Part shown: positions 53,549-61,925 of the stretch, one piece after another
Layout: each line of letters opens with the position of its first letter
How positions within the stretch are numbered: the first letter of the stretch is position 1
DNA from: Curvibacter cyanobacteriorum
Lineage (GTDB): Bacteria > Pseudomonadota > Gammaproteobacteria > Burkholderiales > Burkholderiaceae_C
Length of the DNA stretch: 64,000 nucleotides
Reading direction: 5' to 3'
NCBI RefSeq assembly: GCF_028649475.1
Contig: NZ_JAQSIP010000006.1
Span: forward strand, 124,001 to 188,000
Made by a program: the position numbers and the translations under genes
Notes under the pieces: generated by a model
The model's database searches: none
Told to the model about the DNA's origin: nothing
Seen by the model: only the letters and a program-made list of their open reading frames with translations

Positions 53549-55324
53549 TCAGATCACCGGAAAAAACGTCCCCTCGCGCTCCGGGTCTGGCGCCAGCACC
53601 TCGGGCGTCAGGGCGCTCACCGCTTGGAAATGGCTCAAGAACACCCGGCCGCTGAGATGCCGCAAGAAATCAGTGCCGGCCAAATGGTCCATCACTGGCC
53701 CTTTGACTTCTGACAGGTGAAACGCCACCTCGGCCGAGCGCAATCGGTGGTCAATGGCCTCGAGACTTTCGAGTGCGCTGGCGTCAATGCTGTTGACCGC
53801 CGAGCATTGCAGCACCACATGGCGAAGCGCGGGCTGCTGCGCCAGCGCGAGGTTGATGCGGTCCTCCAGCAAGCGCGCGTTGGCAAAGTAAAGGCTCTCA
53901 TCGACGCGCAAGCCCAGCAAAGCGGGCGAGGTCCGCACCTGGTGCCGGTCGACATTGCGAAAATGCTCGGTGCCCGGCACCAGCCCGACTTCGGCCATGT
54001 GGGGGCGACTGGTACGCCAAAGGTGCAGCAGCAGCGACACCCCAACCCCCACCATCAGGCCCAACTCCACCCCCACGCCCAAGGTCGCGGCCAGGGTGAC
54101 CGCCACCGCGGCAAAGTCGATCTTGGAATACGCCCAGGTGCGGCGCAGGATGCCCAAATCCACCAGGGACAGCACGGCCACGATGATGGTGGCCGCCAGC
54201 GTGGCCTGCGGCAGGTAGTACAAGGCCGGGGTCAAATACAAGGATGCCAAGGCCAGCCCCCCCGCGGTCAGGATGCCGGCCGCCGGGGTCTGGGCCCCGG
54301 CATCAAAGTTGACCACCGAACGGGCAAATCCCCCGGTGACCGGAAACCCGCCACTCAAGGCCGCCCCCAGGTTACTGGCCCCCAGGGCCACCAGTTCTTG
54401 GTCGGGGTCAATGCGCTGACGCCGCTTGGCTGCCAGGGTCTGGCCCACCGACACCGACTCCACAAAGCCCACCACGCTGATCAGCAGCGCAGGCACGGCC
54501 AGGTCGTGCCACAGCGGCAGGCTCCATTGAGGCCAGGTGAAGGGAGGCAAGCCTTGCGGGATCACGCCCACAATCTTCATCCCAGCCTGCTGCCAGTCCA
54601 GCGCCCAGGCCAGGGTGGTGGTGACGGCGATGGCCAACACCGGGCTGGCCTTGACGCAGGCGTCGGCTGCTCTGAGGCTCAGCCCGGCGCGTTGCAGCAG
54701 CGGCTTCAAGCTGCGCCGCCCCCAGAACAAAAAGGCGGTGGTGCACACGCCCACGAACAAGGTCAAGCTGTGGACCCGGTCCAGTTGCCGGGCCAGCGAC
54801 AGCAGCAAGGCCAGCAGGTTGTGCCCCTCGGCTTGGACGCCCATCAGGGTCTTGAGCTGGCTGGCCGCGATCAGCAGGCCTGAGGCCGAGATGAAGCCCG
54901 AGATCACTGGGTGGCTGAGAAAATGGGCCAGGAAGCCCAGCTTCAACAAGCCCATCAGCAAAAGGATCAAACCCGACATGAAGGCCAGGGTGATGGCCCC
55001 GGCCCAGTAGGCTGCGCCATCGACCATCGACAACTGCCCCAGCGCGGCGGCAGTCATCAGCGAGACCACCGCTACCGGCCCCACCGCCAGCACCCGACTG
55101 CTGCCCAAGACGGCATACACCAGCAAGGGCAGCACACTGGCATACAAACCCACCTCGGGCGGCAGGCCAGCCAACATGGCGTAAGCCAGGCTCTGCGGGA
55201 TCAGCATGATGGTGACAATCAAGGCCGCCAGGCCGTCGCTCATCAACGTGTTGCGTTGGTAAGTGCGGCCCCAGTCCAGGATCGGCAGTGTGGGCAGCCT
55301 GTGCCGCCAGGTGCGTGCGACCAT
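53549..55324 (-). CDS. SulP-family anion transporter with STAS domain
   Basis: A 591-residue protein with about 11-12 membrane helices (SulP signature LIPQSLAYAMLAGLPPEVGLYASVLP near residue 40) and a cytoplasmic STAS domain at about 440-560. SulP proteins move sulfate, bicarbonate or other anions. It starts 2 bp after the SQR fusion gene, so it belongs to the sulfide operon and probably handles sulfate, sulfite or thiosulfate made there; direction of transport is not known. Confidence 0.88.
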   Translation of the reverse strand: MVARTWRHRLPTLPILDWGRTYQRNTLMSDGLAALIVTIMLIPQSLAYAMLAGLPPEVGLYASVLPLLVYAVLGSSRVLAVGPVAVVSLMTAAALGQLSMVDGAAYWAGAITLAFMSGLILLLMGLLKLGFLAHFLSHPVISGFISASGLLIAASQLKTLMGVQAEGHNLLALLLSLARQLDRVHSLTLFVGVCTTAFLFWGRRSLKPLLQRAGLSLRAADACVKASPVLAIAVTTTLAWALDWQQAGMKIVGVIPQGLPPFTWPQWSLPLWHDLAVPALLISVVGFVESVSVGQTLAAKRRQRIDPDQELVALGASNLGAALSGGFPVTGGFARSVVNFDAGAQTPAAGILTAGGLALASLYLTPALYYLPQATLAATIIVAVLSLVDLGILRRTWAYSKIDFAAVAVTLAATLGVGVELGLMVGVGVSLLLHLWRTSRPHMAEVGLVPGTEHFRNVDRHQVRTSPALLGLRVDESLYFANARLLEDRINLALAQQPALRHVVLQCSAVNSIDASALESLEAIDHRLRSAEVAFHLSEVKGPVMDHLAGTDFLRHLSGRVFLSHFQAVSALTPEVLAPDPEREGTFFPVI

Positions 55325-55326
55325 GA

Positions 55327-57006
55327 TCACCCCACCATTTCCGGATGCGCCAGCCATTCACGCCCTTTGAGCATCCCCTCCCAGTACAGCGGCGGCAAGA
55401 TGCGCTCCTTGAGCAGCCAGGCCAACGAGGAGGGCTGGGTGCCATCGATCAGCCAGCTTGGAAAACTGGGCGCCAGCTTGCCCCCGTAGGTGAACTCGGC
55501 CAGCACGATCTTGCCCCGCTCCACCGTCAGAGGACAGGAGCCATAGCCGTCGTAGCGGGCCTCGCTGGGTACCGGACCCGGGCCACTGTGCAGCCCGCGC
55601 AGGAGGTTGTGTGCCACCACCGGGGCCTGTTTGCGAGCGGCCGCCGCGGTCTTGGCATTGGGTGTGTTGGTCACATCGCCCAAGGCGTAGAGGTTGTCAA
55701 ACTTCTTGTGCCGCAGCGTGGCGGGGTCAACGTCCACCCAACCCGCAGCGTCGGCCAACGGGCTGACGCGAATGAAGTCGGGGGCCTTCTGGGGTGGCAC
55801 CACATGCAAGAAGTCGAAGTCCGTGGTGACGACCTCCTTGCGGCCGTCCGGCAGGGCCTGGCTGAAGGTAGCGACCTTTCGCGCCCCGTCCACCGCTGTC
55901 AATGTGTGACCAAAGTTCAGGCCGATCTGGTAGCGCTGCACATAGGCCATCAAGGCGGGCACATAGTCGGCTACACCAAACAACACGGCGCCGGCGTTGA
56001 AAAAGTCCACCTGCATGTCCTTCAGCACCTGACTGCGCAGCCAATGGTCGCACGAAAGGTACATGGCTTTCTGGGGCGCACCCGCACACTTGATGGGCAT
56101 GGGGGGCTGGGTGAACACCGCATGGCCTTTCTTGAAATCCTGCACCAGGCGCCAAGTGTAGGGCGCCAGGTCAAAGCGGTAATTGGACGTGACCCCGTTT
56201 TGCCCCAGGGTCTCGCTAAGGCCTTCGATACCGTGCCAGTCGAGTTTGAGGCCAGGACAAACCACCAGTTGCTTGTAGCGCACCACGCGGCAACCATCCA
56301 GGATCACCGCGTTGCGCTCGGGCTCGAACGCGGCCACCGCCGCCTTCAGCCAGTGCACCGAGCGGGGCAAGACCGAGCCCATGGTGCGCGCTGTGGTGTC
56401 GGCGTCAAACACCCCGGCCCCCACCAAGGTCCAGCCGGGTTGGTAGTAGTGCACATCGGCCGGGTCGATCATGGCGATGTCCAACTGGGGGTCGCGCGCC
56501 AGCAGGCTGGACGCGGTCGCGATCCCGGCCGCCCCGCTGCCGATGATCACGATGTCGTGACTGGCCTCGGCCACTTCCACCGGGGTTTTACCGCCATTGG
56601 CGATGCGACGCACCAGGCCGCTGAGGTCATAGCCTGCCTGCGTGGCCCGGTCCACCGTCAGCGACATGGGTTGCTGGCCGGCCACGGCCAGGGCCCACAT
56701 CGAACAAGAGCGCATGCCCGTGCGGCAATATGCCAGAACTGGCTTGGGCAAGCGCTGCAAGGCTTGCCCAAAGGCCACGCCATCGGCATCGCTGACCTTG
56801 CCCGACAGGACGGGCAGGTACATGGCCTCCAGGCCCAGCGCGCGGGCAGAACGCTCGATCTCGCTGAAGTTGGGCTGGTCGGGGCCCTCGCCATCGGGTC
56901 GGTTACAGATCACGGCGCGAAAGCCCGCTTCGGCCAGCGCGGGTAAATCCTCGACCCGGATTTGTGGGCCGACTGCGATCTCAGGGGTCAGGGTGCGGAT
57001 GTCCAT
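55327..57006 (-). CDS. sqr: Phosphatase-like (DUF442) domain fused to type II sulfide:quinone oxidoreductase
   Basis: A 559-residue fusion. Residues 1-125 are a Blh/DUF442 phosphatase-like domain with the active-site loop YCRTGMRS (Cys94). Residues ~150-559 form a flavoprotein of the human SQOR type: FAD loop IVIIGSGAAGIATASSL (from 152), and both redox cysteines are present, Cys307 (PIKCAGAPQK) and Cys491 (GYGSCPL). The enzyme oxidises sulfide to sulfane sulfur and reduces quinone. Start at 57006 puts the phosphatase domain first. It lies between the persulfide dioxygenase and sulP. Confidence 0.9.
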   Translation of the reverse strand: MDIRTLTPEIAVGPQIRVEDLPALAEAGFRAVICNRPDGEGPDQPNFSEIERSARALGLEAMYLPVLSGKVSDADGVAFGQALQRLPKPVLAYCRTGMRSCSMWALAVAGQQPMSLTVDRATQAGYDLSGLVRRIANGGKTPVEVAEASHDIVIIGSGAAGIATASSLLARDPQLDIAMIDPADVHYYQPGWTLVGAGVFDADTTARTMGSVLPRSVHWLKAAVAAFEPERNAVILDGCRVVRYKQLVVCPGLKLDWHGIEGLSETLGQNGVTSNYRFDLAPYTWRLVQDFKKGHAVFTQPPMPIKCAGAPQKAMYLSCDHWLRSQVLKDMQVDFFNAGAVLFGVADYVPALMAYVQRYQIGLNFGHTLTAVDGARKVATFSQALPDGRKEVVTTDFDFLHVVPPQKAPDFIRVSPLADAAGWVDVDPATLRHKKFDNLYALGDVTNTPNAKTAAAARKQAPVVAHNLLRGLHSGPGPVPSEARYDGYGSCPLTVERGKIVLAEFTYGGKLAPSFPSWLIDGTQPSSLAWLLKERILPPLYWEGMLKGREWLAHPEMVG

Positions 57007-57084
57007 GGTTTGTCTCGATTCTTGGTTTGGTGGGGACAGGGGTCGCAAGCAAGGCCTCACGCGCAGGAGCGTGCGCGGGCCGGG

Positions 57085-57981
57085 TCACACCGCATTGAGC
57101 GGAATCTTCAAATAACGGATGCCGTTGTCTTCGGGCTCGGGCAGGTGACCGGCGCGCATGTTGACCTGCACCGAAGGGAGGATCAGCACCGGCATGTCCA
57201 GCGTGGCATCGCGCGCCTGACGCATGGCCACGAACTCCGCTTCCGTGATGCCGTTGCGCACATGGACGTTGAGCTCGCGCTGCTCGGCCACCGAACTGAC
57301 GAACTGCACTTCGCGCCCGCCCGGCTGGTAGTCGTGACACATGTACAACTGGGTGTCGGGCGGCAGGCTGAGCACCTTGTTGATCGAGCGGAACAGGGTG
57401 CGCGCGTCGCCCCCCGGGAAGTCGCAACGCGCCGTGCCATAGTCAGGCATGAACAGGGTGTCGCCCACGAAGGCCACAGTCTGTTCGCCATCCTCCACCA
57501 CATAGGTCATGCAAGCTGGGGTGTGGCCCGGCGTGTGCAGGGCGCGCGCGGTCAACTCACCAATGTGGAAGACCTCCTCGTCGGCCAACAGCTTGTCGAA
57601 TTGACGGCCATCTCGCGCAAAGGCGGTGCCAGCATTGAACAATTTGCCAAACACCCCCTGCACCGTGGTGATGTGCGATCCAATGGCGAGGCGCCCTCCC
57701 ACCTTGTCCTGTAGGTAGGGGGCGGCAGACAGGTGATCGGCATGGACATGGGTTTCAAGCAACCACTCCACTTGCGCACCCAGGGTCTGCAGGCGAGACA
57801 GCAGGTGGTCGGCGGACGCGGTGCTGGTGCGGCCGGACTTGGGGTCGTAGTCCAGCACGCTGTCCACCACAGCGCAGCGCCGGGTGGCCGTGTCCATCAC
57901 TATGTAGCTCACGGTCCAGGTTTTGGGGTCGAAATGGCCCTCCACATGCAGGCGGGGGGCAGTCTTGTTCAGCGAGGTCAT
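57085..57981 (-). CDS. Persulfide dioxygenase, metallo-beta-lactamase fold (Blh/ETHE1-like)
   Basis: A 298-residue metallo-beta-lactamase-fold protein. Ligands are visible: THVHADH (His78, His80, Asp82, His83), His153 in TPGHTPAC, Asp174 in GDTLF, and His216. With an SQR partner this type (Blh or PDO) oxidises glutathione persulfide to sulfite. Start at 57981, with GGAGA just upstream. It is the first gene of the minus-strand pdo-sqr-sulP operon and diverges from the FisR-like regulator. Confidence 0.88.
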   Translation of the reverse strand: MTSLNKTAPRLHVEGHFDPKTWTVSYIVMDTATRRCAVVDSVLDYDPKSGRTSTASADHLLSRLQTLGAQVEWLLETHVHADHLSAAPYLQDKVGGRLAIGSHITTVQGVFGKLFNAGTAFARDGRQFDKLLADEEVFHIGELTARALHTPGHTPACMTYVVEDGEQTVAFVGDTLFMPDYGTARCDFPGGDARTLFRSINKVLSLPPDTQLYMCHDYQPGGREVQFVSSVAEQRELNVHVRNGITEAEFVAMRQARDATLDMPVLILPSVQVNMRAGHLPEPEDNGIRYLKIPLNAV

Positions 57982-58027
57982 CAGCGTCTCCAGGTTGGCA
58001 GCCTTGGCTGCGGTGTGACAGGGATGA

Positions 58028-58043
58028 ATCAAGACCTGTGCCA
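58028..58043 (-). promoter_or_regulatory. Candidate sigma-54 promoter of the sulfide operon
   Basis: Minus-strand TGGCAC-AGGTC-TTGAT (58043 to 58028). The -24 element is perfect; the -12 reads TTGAT instead of TTGC(A/T). A nearly identical element lies before ccoG (59869-59884). The predicted transcript starts near 58017, about 36 nt before the dioxygenase start codon. Confidence 0.55.
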
Positions 58044-58072
58044 ACACGACCCGGCACCCTAAAAATGATTTA

Positions 58073-58094
58073 AGTCCTTGTTTTTAAAAGGACT
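58073..58094. promoter_or_regulatory. Inverted repeat upstream of the sulfide promoter, candidate FisR site
   Basis: AGTCCTT (58073-58079), 8-nt AT-rich spacer, AAGGACT (58088-58094). It lies 29 bp upstream of the sigma-54-like -24 element. The half-site AAGTCCTTGT recurs upstream of ccoG (59829-59838). Confidence 0.5.
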
Positions 58095-58245
58095 CAACAC
58101 CCACCAGACAGGCACTTTGACGCTCAGGCGAGGGTAAACGATGAGCTGCCACTGCCAAATTTGACTGCCAAAGACTGACAGACAGCCTGGCCTTGACGGA
58201 CAATGGCGGTTCCCTTCACCCATGGGCCCCAGAGGCCGGGACGAC

Positions 58246-59658
58246 ATGGCCACCCCCTCCGAAGCGATCCAGGACCCCGAGCCCCGCGCACTCGACAACC
58301 CCCAGGTGCAGGCGCTGGTGTCTTACCTCGACTACGAGGCCCAGCCGATGATCGTGTTGGACCCGGACTACCACATCCTGGCGGCCAACACCGCCTACCA
58401 GCGCCAGTTTGGCGCCCGAGGCCAGAACTACGTCGGTCAGAAGTGCTACCAGGTGTCGCACCACTACGATGTGCCTTGCGACCAGGCCGGCGAGCATTGC
58501 CCCATGAAGAAGGCCCAAGAGCTGCGGGGCCCCGACCGGGTTTTGCACATCCACCACACCCCGCGCGGCCCCGAACATGTCGACGTCGAACTGCGGCCCA
58601 TCCTCCAACCGTCTGGCGCGATCGTCGCCTATGTGGAGCGCGTGACCACGCTGCGCAATGCCTCGGTGAAAGCGCGCTCGCAGGGCCTGGTGGGCCACGC
58701 CGACGTCTTCAATCAGGCGCTGTTCAATGTGCAGCGCGTGGCCCCCTCTACCCTGCCCGTCCTGCTGCAGGGAGAGTCGGGCACCGGCAAAGAGCTGTTC
58801 GCCCGCGCCGTGCACGAGGCCAGCGAGCGTGCCCAAGGCCCATTTGTGGTGGTGGACTGCTCTGGCTTCAGCGAGACCTTGTTCGAGAGCGAGTTGTTCG
58901 GCTACGAGAAAGGGGCCTTCACGGGCGCCATTGGCCGCAAACCTGGCCTGGTCGAGACGGCCAAAGGGGGCACGCTGTTCCTCGACGAGATCGGCGATGT
59001 GCCACTGCCCATGCAGGTCAAGCTGCTGCGGCTGATCGAGACCGGCACCTTCCGGCGCGTGGGCAGCGTGGAAACCCAACGCGCCGACTTCCGGCTGGTG
59101 GCCGCCACCCACCAGCCCTTGCAGGCCATGGTCGAGGATGGCCGCTTCCGTCGCGACCTGTACTTCCGAATCGCGGTGTTTCCGATCGACCTGCCACCAC
59201 TGCGCGAACGACTGGACGACCTGCCGGTGCTGATCGAATCCATCCTGCAGCGTGGCAACCGCCTGGGGGGCCGTCTCACCGTGGACGACGAGGCACTGGC
59301 TGCGATGCGGGCCTACTCCTGGCCGGGCAACATCCGCGAACTGCGCAATGTGCTGGAACGGGCTCGCCTGCTGGCCGACGACGGTCAGATCCACCGCGCC
59401 CATTTGCCCTCGGCCCTGTTGCGCCGCCCAACCCAGCCCGGCCCCCAGGCCTGCGCCATGGGGCCTCTCCCCAACCCGGGCCACCCGCCCAGCACACGTC
59501 CCGCCCCGGACGTCCCTACCGCCCCAACGGCAGTGCCACCAGCCGACCTGGCCACCGCCATCGCCACCTTTCAAGGCTCGCGCAAGGCGCTGGCCCAGCA
59601 CCTGGGCCTGAGCGAGCGCACCCTGTACCGGCGACTCAAGGCCCTGGGGCTGGCCTGA
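58246..59658 (+). CDS. fisR: FisR-type sigma-54-dependent sulfane-sulfur-sensing activator
   Basis: A 470-residue regulator. An N-terminal PAS-like sensor carries three cysteines at 67, 78 and 85, spaced 11 and 7 apart, exactly as reported for the sensing cysteines of Cupriavidus FisR. The central AAA+ domain has Walker A GESGTGKE, the sigma-54 contact loop GAFTGA and Walker [12 protein letters not shown] Pro-rich linker and C-terminal Fis-type helix-turn-helix follow. Start at 58246 has GAGG upstream; an ATG at 58222 is possible. It faces the pdo-sqr-sulP operon. Confidence 0.92.
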   Translation: MATPSEAIQDPEPRALDNPQVQALVSYLDYEAQPMIVLDPDYHILAANTAYQRQFGARGQNYVGQKCYQVSHHYDVPCDQAGEHCPMKKAQELRGPDRVLHIHHTPRGPEHVDVELRPILQPSGAIVAYVERVTTLRNASVKARSQGLVGHADVFNQALFNVQRVAPSTLPVLLQGESGTGKELFARAVHEASERAQGPFVVVDCSGFSETLFESELFGYEKGAFTGAIGRKPGLVETAKGGTLFLDEIGDVPLPMQVKLLRLIETGTFRRVGSVETQRADFRLVAATHQPLQAMVEDGRFRRDLYFRIAVFPIDLPPLRERLDDLPVLIESILQRGNRLGGRLTVDDEALAAMRAYSWPGNIRELRNVLERARLLADDGQIHRAHLPSALLRRPTQPGPQACAMGPLPNPGHPPSTRPAPDVPTAPTAVPPADLATAIATFQGSRKALAQHLGLSERTLYRRLKALGLA

Positions 59659-60094
59659 GACAAGCGCGGGTCGCCCTTGCCACGGTGGCGCGCAGGGCGC
59701 GGTGAGCGCCATCGCACCGCCCTGCCCCTGCAGACAAGCACTACTGACACTGCCACCTCTGCCACAAGAGGCGATTCATGGCAGTGTCGGTATGCCACCC
59801 CGTGCTGACAGCTGTACCCAATCGATCCAAGTCCTTGTCATCATTGGATTTTTTGATCCAGAGCTGGATGGCACAGAAATTGATATACCCAGGGACATGT
59901 CAGCCGTTCACGATCAAAGCAACCCCCTCAGGTTGTCGGCCCAAGGGCCGACCGGCACACGGTACGACACACCCGGCGCGGGCTGAGAAATGGACCCACA
60001 TCACGCCTCATTCCCCGCCATTGCCAACCCTCCACTCACGCCGTCGCCCCCCCAACGGAGCAAGCAGGCGGCCCAAAAGCCAAGGGAGACCTTC
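59659..60094. other. Long intergenic region before ccoG
   Basis: 436 bp without a credible gene. It holds AAGTCCTTGT (59829-59838), an ATCCAA/TTGGAT inverted pair (59825-59830 and 59844-59849), and a sigma-54-like promoter (59869-59884). If that promoter is used, the ccoG transcript has a leader of about 200 nt. Confidence 0.6.
59869..59884 (+). promoter_or_regulatory. Candidate sigma-54 promoter of ccoG
   Basis: TGGCAC-AGAAA-TTGAT (59869-59884), agreeing with the sulfide-operon promoter at 13 of 16 positions, including the unusual TTGAT at -12. The AAGTCCTTGT motif 30 bp upstream parallels the candidate FisR site of the other promoter. Confidence 0.55.
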
Positions 60095-61528
60095 ATGACC
60101 CCCACCCCTCACCCCCCCAAAGTCATCCCCATCGTGGCGGCCCCTGCCGATGACACCGAGGTGTTCCTCTACGCCGCGAGCAAGAAGATCCACCCCCGAT
60201 CCGTCAGCGGCTTGTTCGCGCGCTGGCGTTGGAGCCTGGTGTTCCTGACCCAAATCGTCTTCTACGGCCTGCCATGGCTGGAGTGGGGCCAGCGCCAAGC
60301 CATCTTGTTTGACTTGGAAGCCCGGCGCTTTTACCTGCTCGGCATCGTGCTCTACCCACAGGATTTCATCTATCTGACGGGCCTGCTGGTGATTTCGGCG
60401 CTGTCATTGTTCCTTTTCACGGCGGTGGCTGGACGGCTGTGGTGCGGCTACGCCTGCCCGCAAACCGTCTACACCGAAATCTTTTTGTGGATCGAGCGGC
60501 GCTTTGAGGGTGACCGCATGGCCCGGATCCGCCTCGATGACGCCCCGTGGTCGCTCCAGAAACTGGGCCGCCGAGGCGGCAAGCACCTGGTCTGGCTGCT
60601 GGTGGCGTTGTGGACGGGGTTCACCTTTGTCGGTTACTTCACCCCCATCCAAACCCTGGCTCTCGAGGTCGTGAACCGCCAGCTAGGCCCCTGGGAAACC
60701 TTCTGGGTGGTGTTCTACGGCTTTGCCACCTACGGCAACGCCGGCTTCATGCGCGAGCAGGTGTGCAAGTACATGTGCCCCTACGCCCGCTTCCAGAGCG
60801 CCATGTTCGACAAGGACACACTGATCGTCACCTACGACGAAGCCCGTGGTGAACCGCGCGGCAAGCGCCTGCGCAAGACCGATCCCGCCGCCATCCGCCA
60901 AGGGGCCTGCGTCGACTGCGAGCTGTGCGTGCAGGTCTGCCCCACCGGCATCGACATCCGCAAGGGCTTGCAATACGAGTGCATTGGCTGTGGTGCCTGC
61001 GCCGACGTCTGCGACACCGTCATGGACAAGCTCAGCTACCCGCGTGGCCTGATCCGATACGCCACCCAGAACGCGATCAAGAACGGGTGGAGCCAGGCCC
61101 AGATCCTGCGCCGCATCCTGCGCCCGCGGGTGTTGATCTACAGCGCCATTTTGCTGACATTGACCGGGGCCTTGTTCTCGCACCTGATGCTGCGCACCCC
61201 ACTGCGCGTCGACGTGGTGCGAGACCGCGCCGCGCTATCGCGGATAGTGCCCGGCGGGATGCTGGAGAACGTGTACCGCTTGCAGGTCATGAACGCCACC
61301 GAGACAACCCAGGTCTACCGCATTGGCGCCACGGGTCTGGACGGCCTCAAGGTGGCCTCCGACGAACTGGTCACGGTGGGGCCAGCCGAGTCCCGCTGGG
61401 TGCCGGTGCGACTGCAATTGCCGTATGGCTCGGTGGCCTCTGGCTCACACCCGGTCTACTTTGAGATCGGCGCCAACGGTGACAGCGCTCATGTGTCGGA
61501 AAAGTCGGTGTTCCTGGTGCCCCGTTGA
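60095..61528 (+). CDS. ccoG: Cytochrome c oxidase accessory protein CcoG (FixG/RdxA)
   Basis: A 477-residue membrane protein with about five helices. It has a membrane-near CGYACPQTVYTE, two 4Fe-4S motifs (CVDCELCVQVCPTG and CIGCGACADVC), and a C-terminal periplasmic immunoglobulin-like domain. CcoG/FixG proteins support cbb3 oxidase assembly, and CcoG has been shown to reduce Cu(II) to Cu(I). The cbb3 structural genes are not in the window. Start at 60095 has AGGGAGA upstream. Confidence 0.92.
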   Translation: MTPTPHPPKVIPIVAAPADDTEVFLYAASKKIHPRSVSGLFARWRWSLVFLTQIVFYGLPWLEWGQRQAILFDLEARRFYLLGIVLYPQDFIYLTGLLVISALSLFLFTAVAGRLWCGYACPQTVYTEIFLWIERRFEGDRMARIRLDDAPWSLQKLGRRGGKHLVWLLVALWTGFTFVGYFTPIQTLALEVVNRQLGPWETFWVVFYGFATYGNAGFMREQVCKYMCPYARFQSAMFDKDTLIVTYDEARGEPRGKRLRKTDPAAIRQGACVDCELCVQVCPTGIDIRKGLQYECIGCGACADVCDTVMDKLSYPRGLIRYATQNAIKNGWSQAQILRRILRPRVLIYSAILLTLTGALFSHLMLRTPLRVDVVRDRAALSRIVPGGMLENVYRLQVMNATETTQVYRIGATGLDGLKVASDELVTVGPAESRWVPVRLQLPYGSVASGSHPVYFEIGANGDSAHVSEKSVFLVPR

Positions 61529-61860
61529 CGACGCTGGAGGTGAGCCCCCCCCTCTTTGACCATGACCGCCCAGGGAATGGGGGCCCCGGACGGTGGCTCG
61601 CCAGTGACAGACTTCCGTCCCGACGGGTGGCCAGCGCGGCCCGCCGCCCAGCCCGGCCCCTCCCCACAGACGTTGTGAAACCGCGGTACGACCGGAAAGC
61701 CTTCGGACGCAGACAGGAATCGAAGTCGCCAGTGCCATGGCCGCCCCTGTTGGTAGGCAGGTTGTTGGTACTTGAATCATTGGCACCAACAGATACCCAC
61801 AGCAGTACCAACAAAAATTGGAGCGTTGACGGTCTCCATTGAGGTGGCGTGAGACAAGAA
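61529..61860. other. Non-coding region between ccoG and the tRNA
   Basis: No gene is recognised. The 11-bp sequence GTTGGTACTTG occurs at 61764-61774 and again at 61917-61927, the latter directly at the 3' end of the tRNA gene. A partial inverted copy (GTACCAAC) lies near 61805. The repeats may be traces of an old tRNA-adjacent integration, but no integrase is seen. Confidence 0.5.
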
Positions 61861-61893
61861 AAAACCCGCAACGCTGAGAGGCATGCGGGTTTT
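61861..61893 (-). terminator. Terminator downstream of tRNA-Arg
   Basis: Stem AAAACCCGC (61861-61869) / GCGGGTTTT (61885-61893); on the minus strand it is followed by TTTTTTC. It lies 32 bp beyond the tRNA CCA end and can act in both directions. Confidence 0.85.
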
Positions 61894-61925
61894 GAGGTGC
61901 GGTGAGTTGAATTGGTGTTGGTACT

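Noticed and set aside
58095-58221. Repeated TGGCAG motifs (minus strand) upstream of fisR as a further sigma-54 promoter
   Set aside because: None has a GC-type -12 element at the right distance from the GG.
61529-61860. Short minus-strand frames before the tRNA read as an integrase remnant
   Set aside because: No integrase motif or conserved tyrosine-recombinase residues could be recognised.
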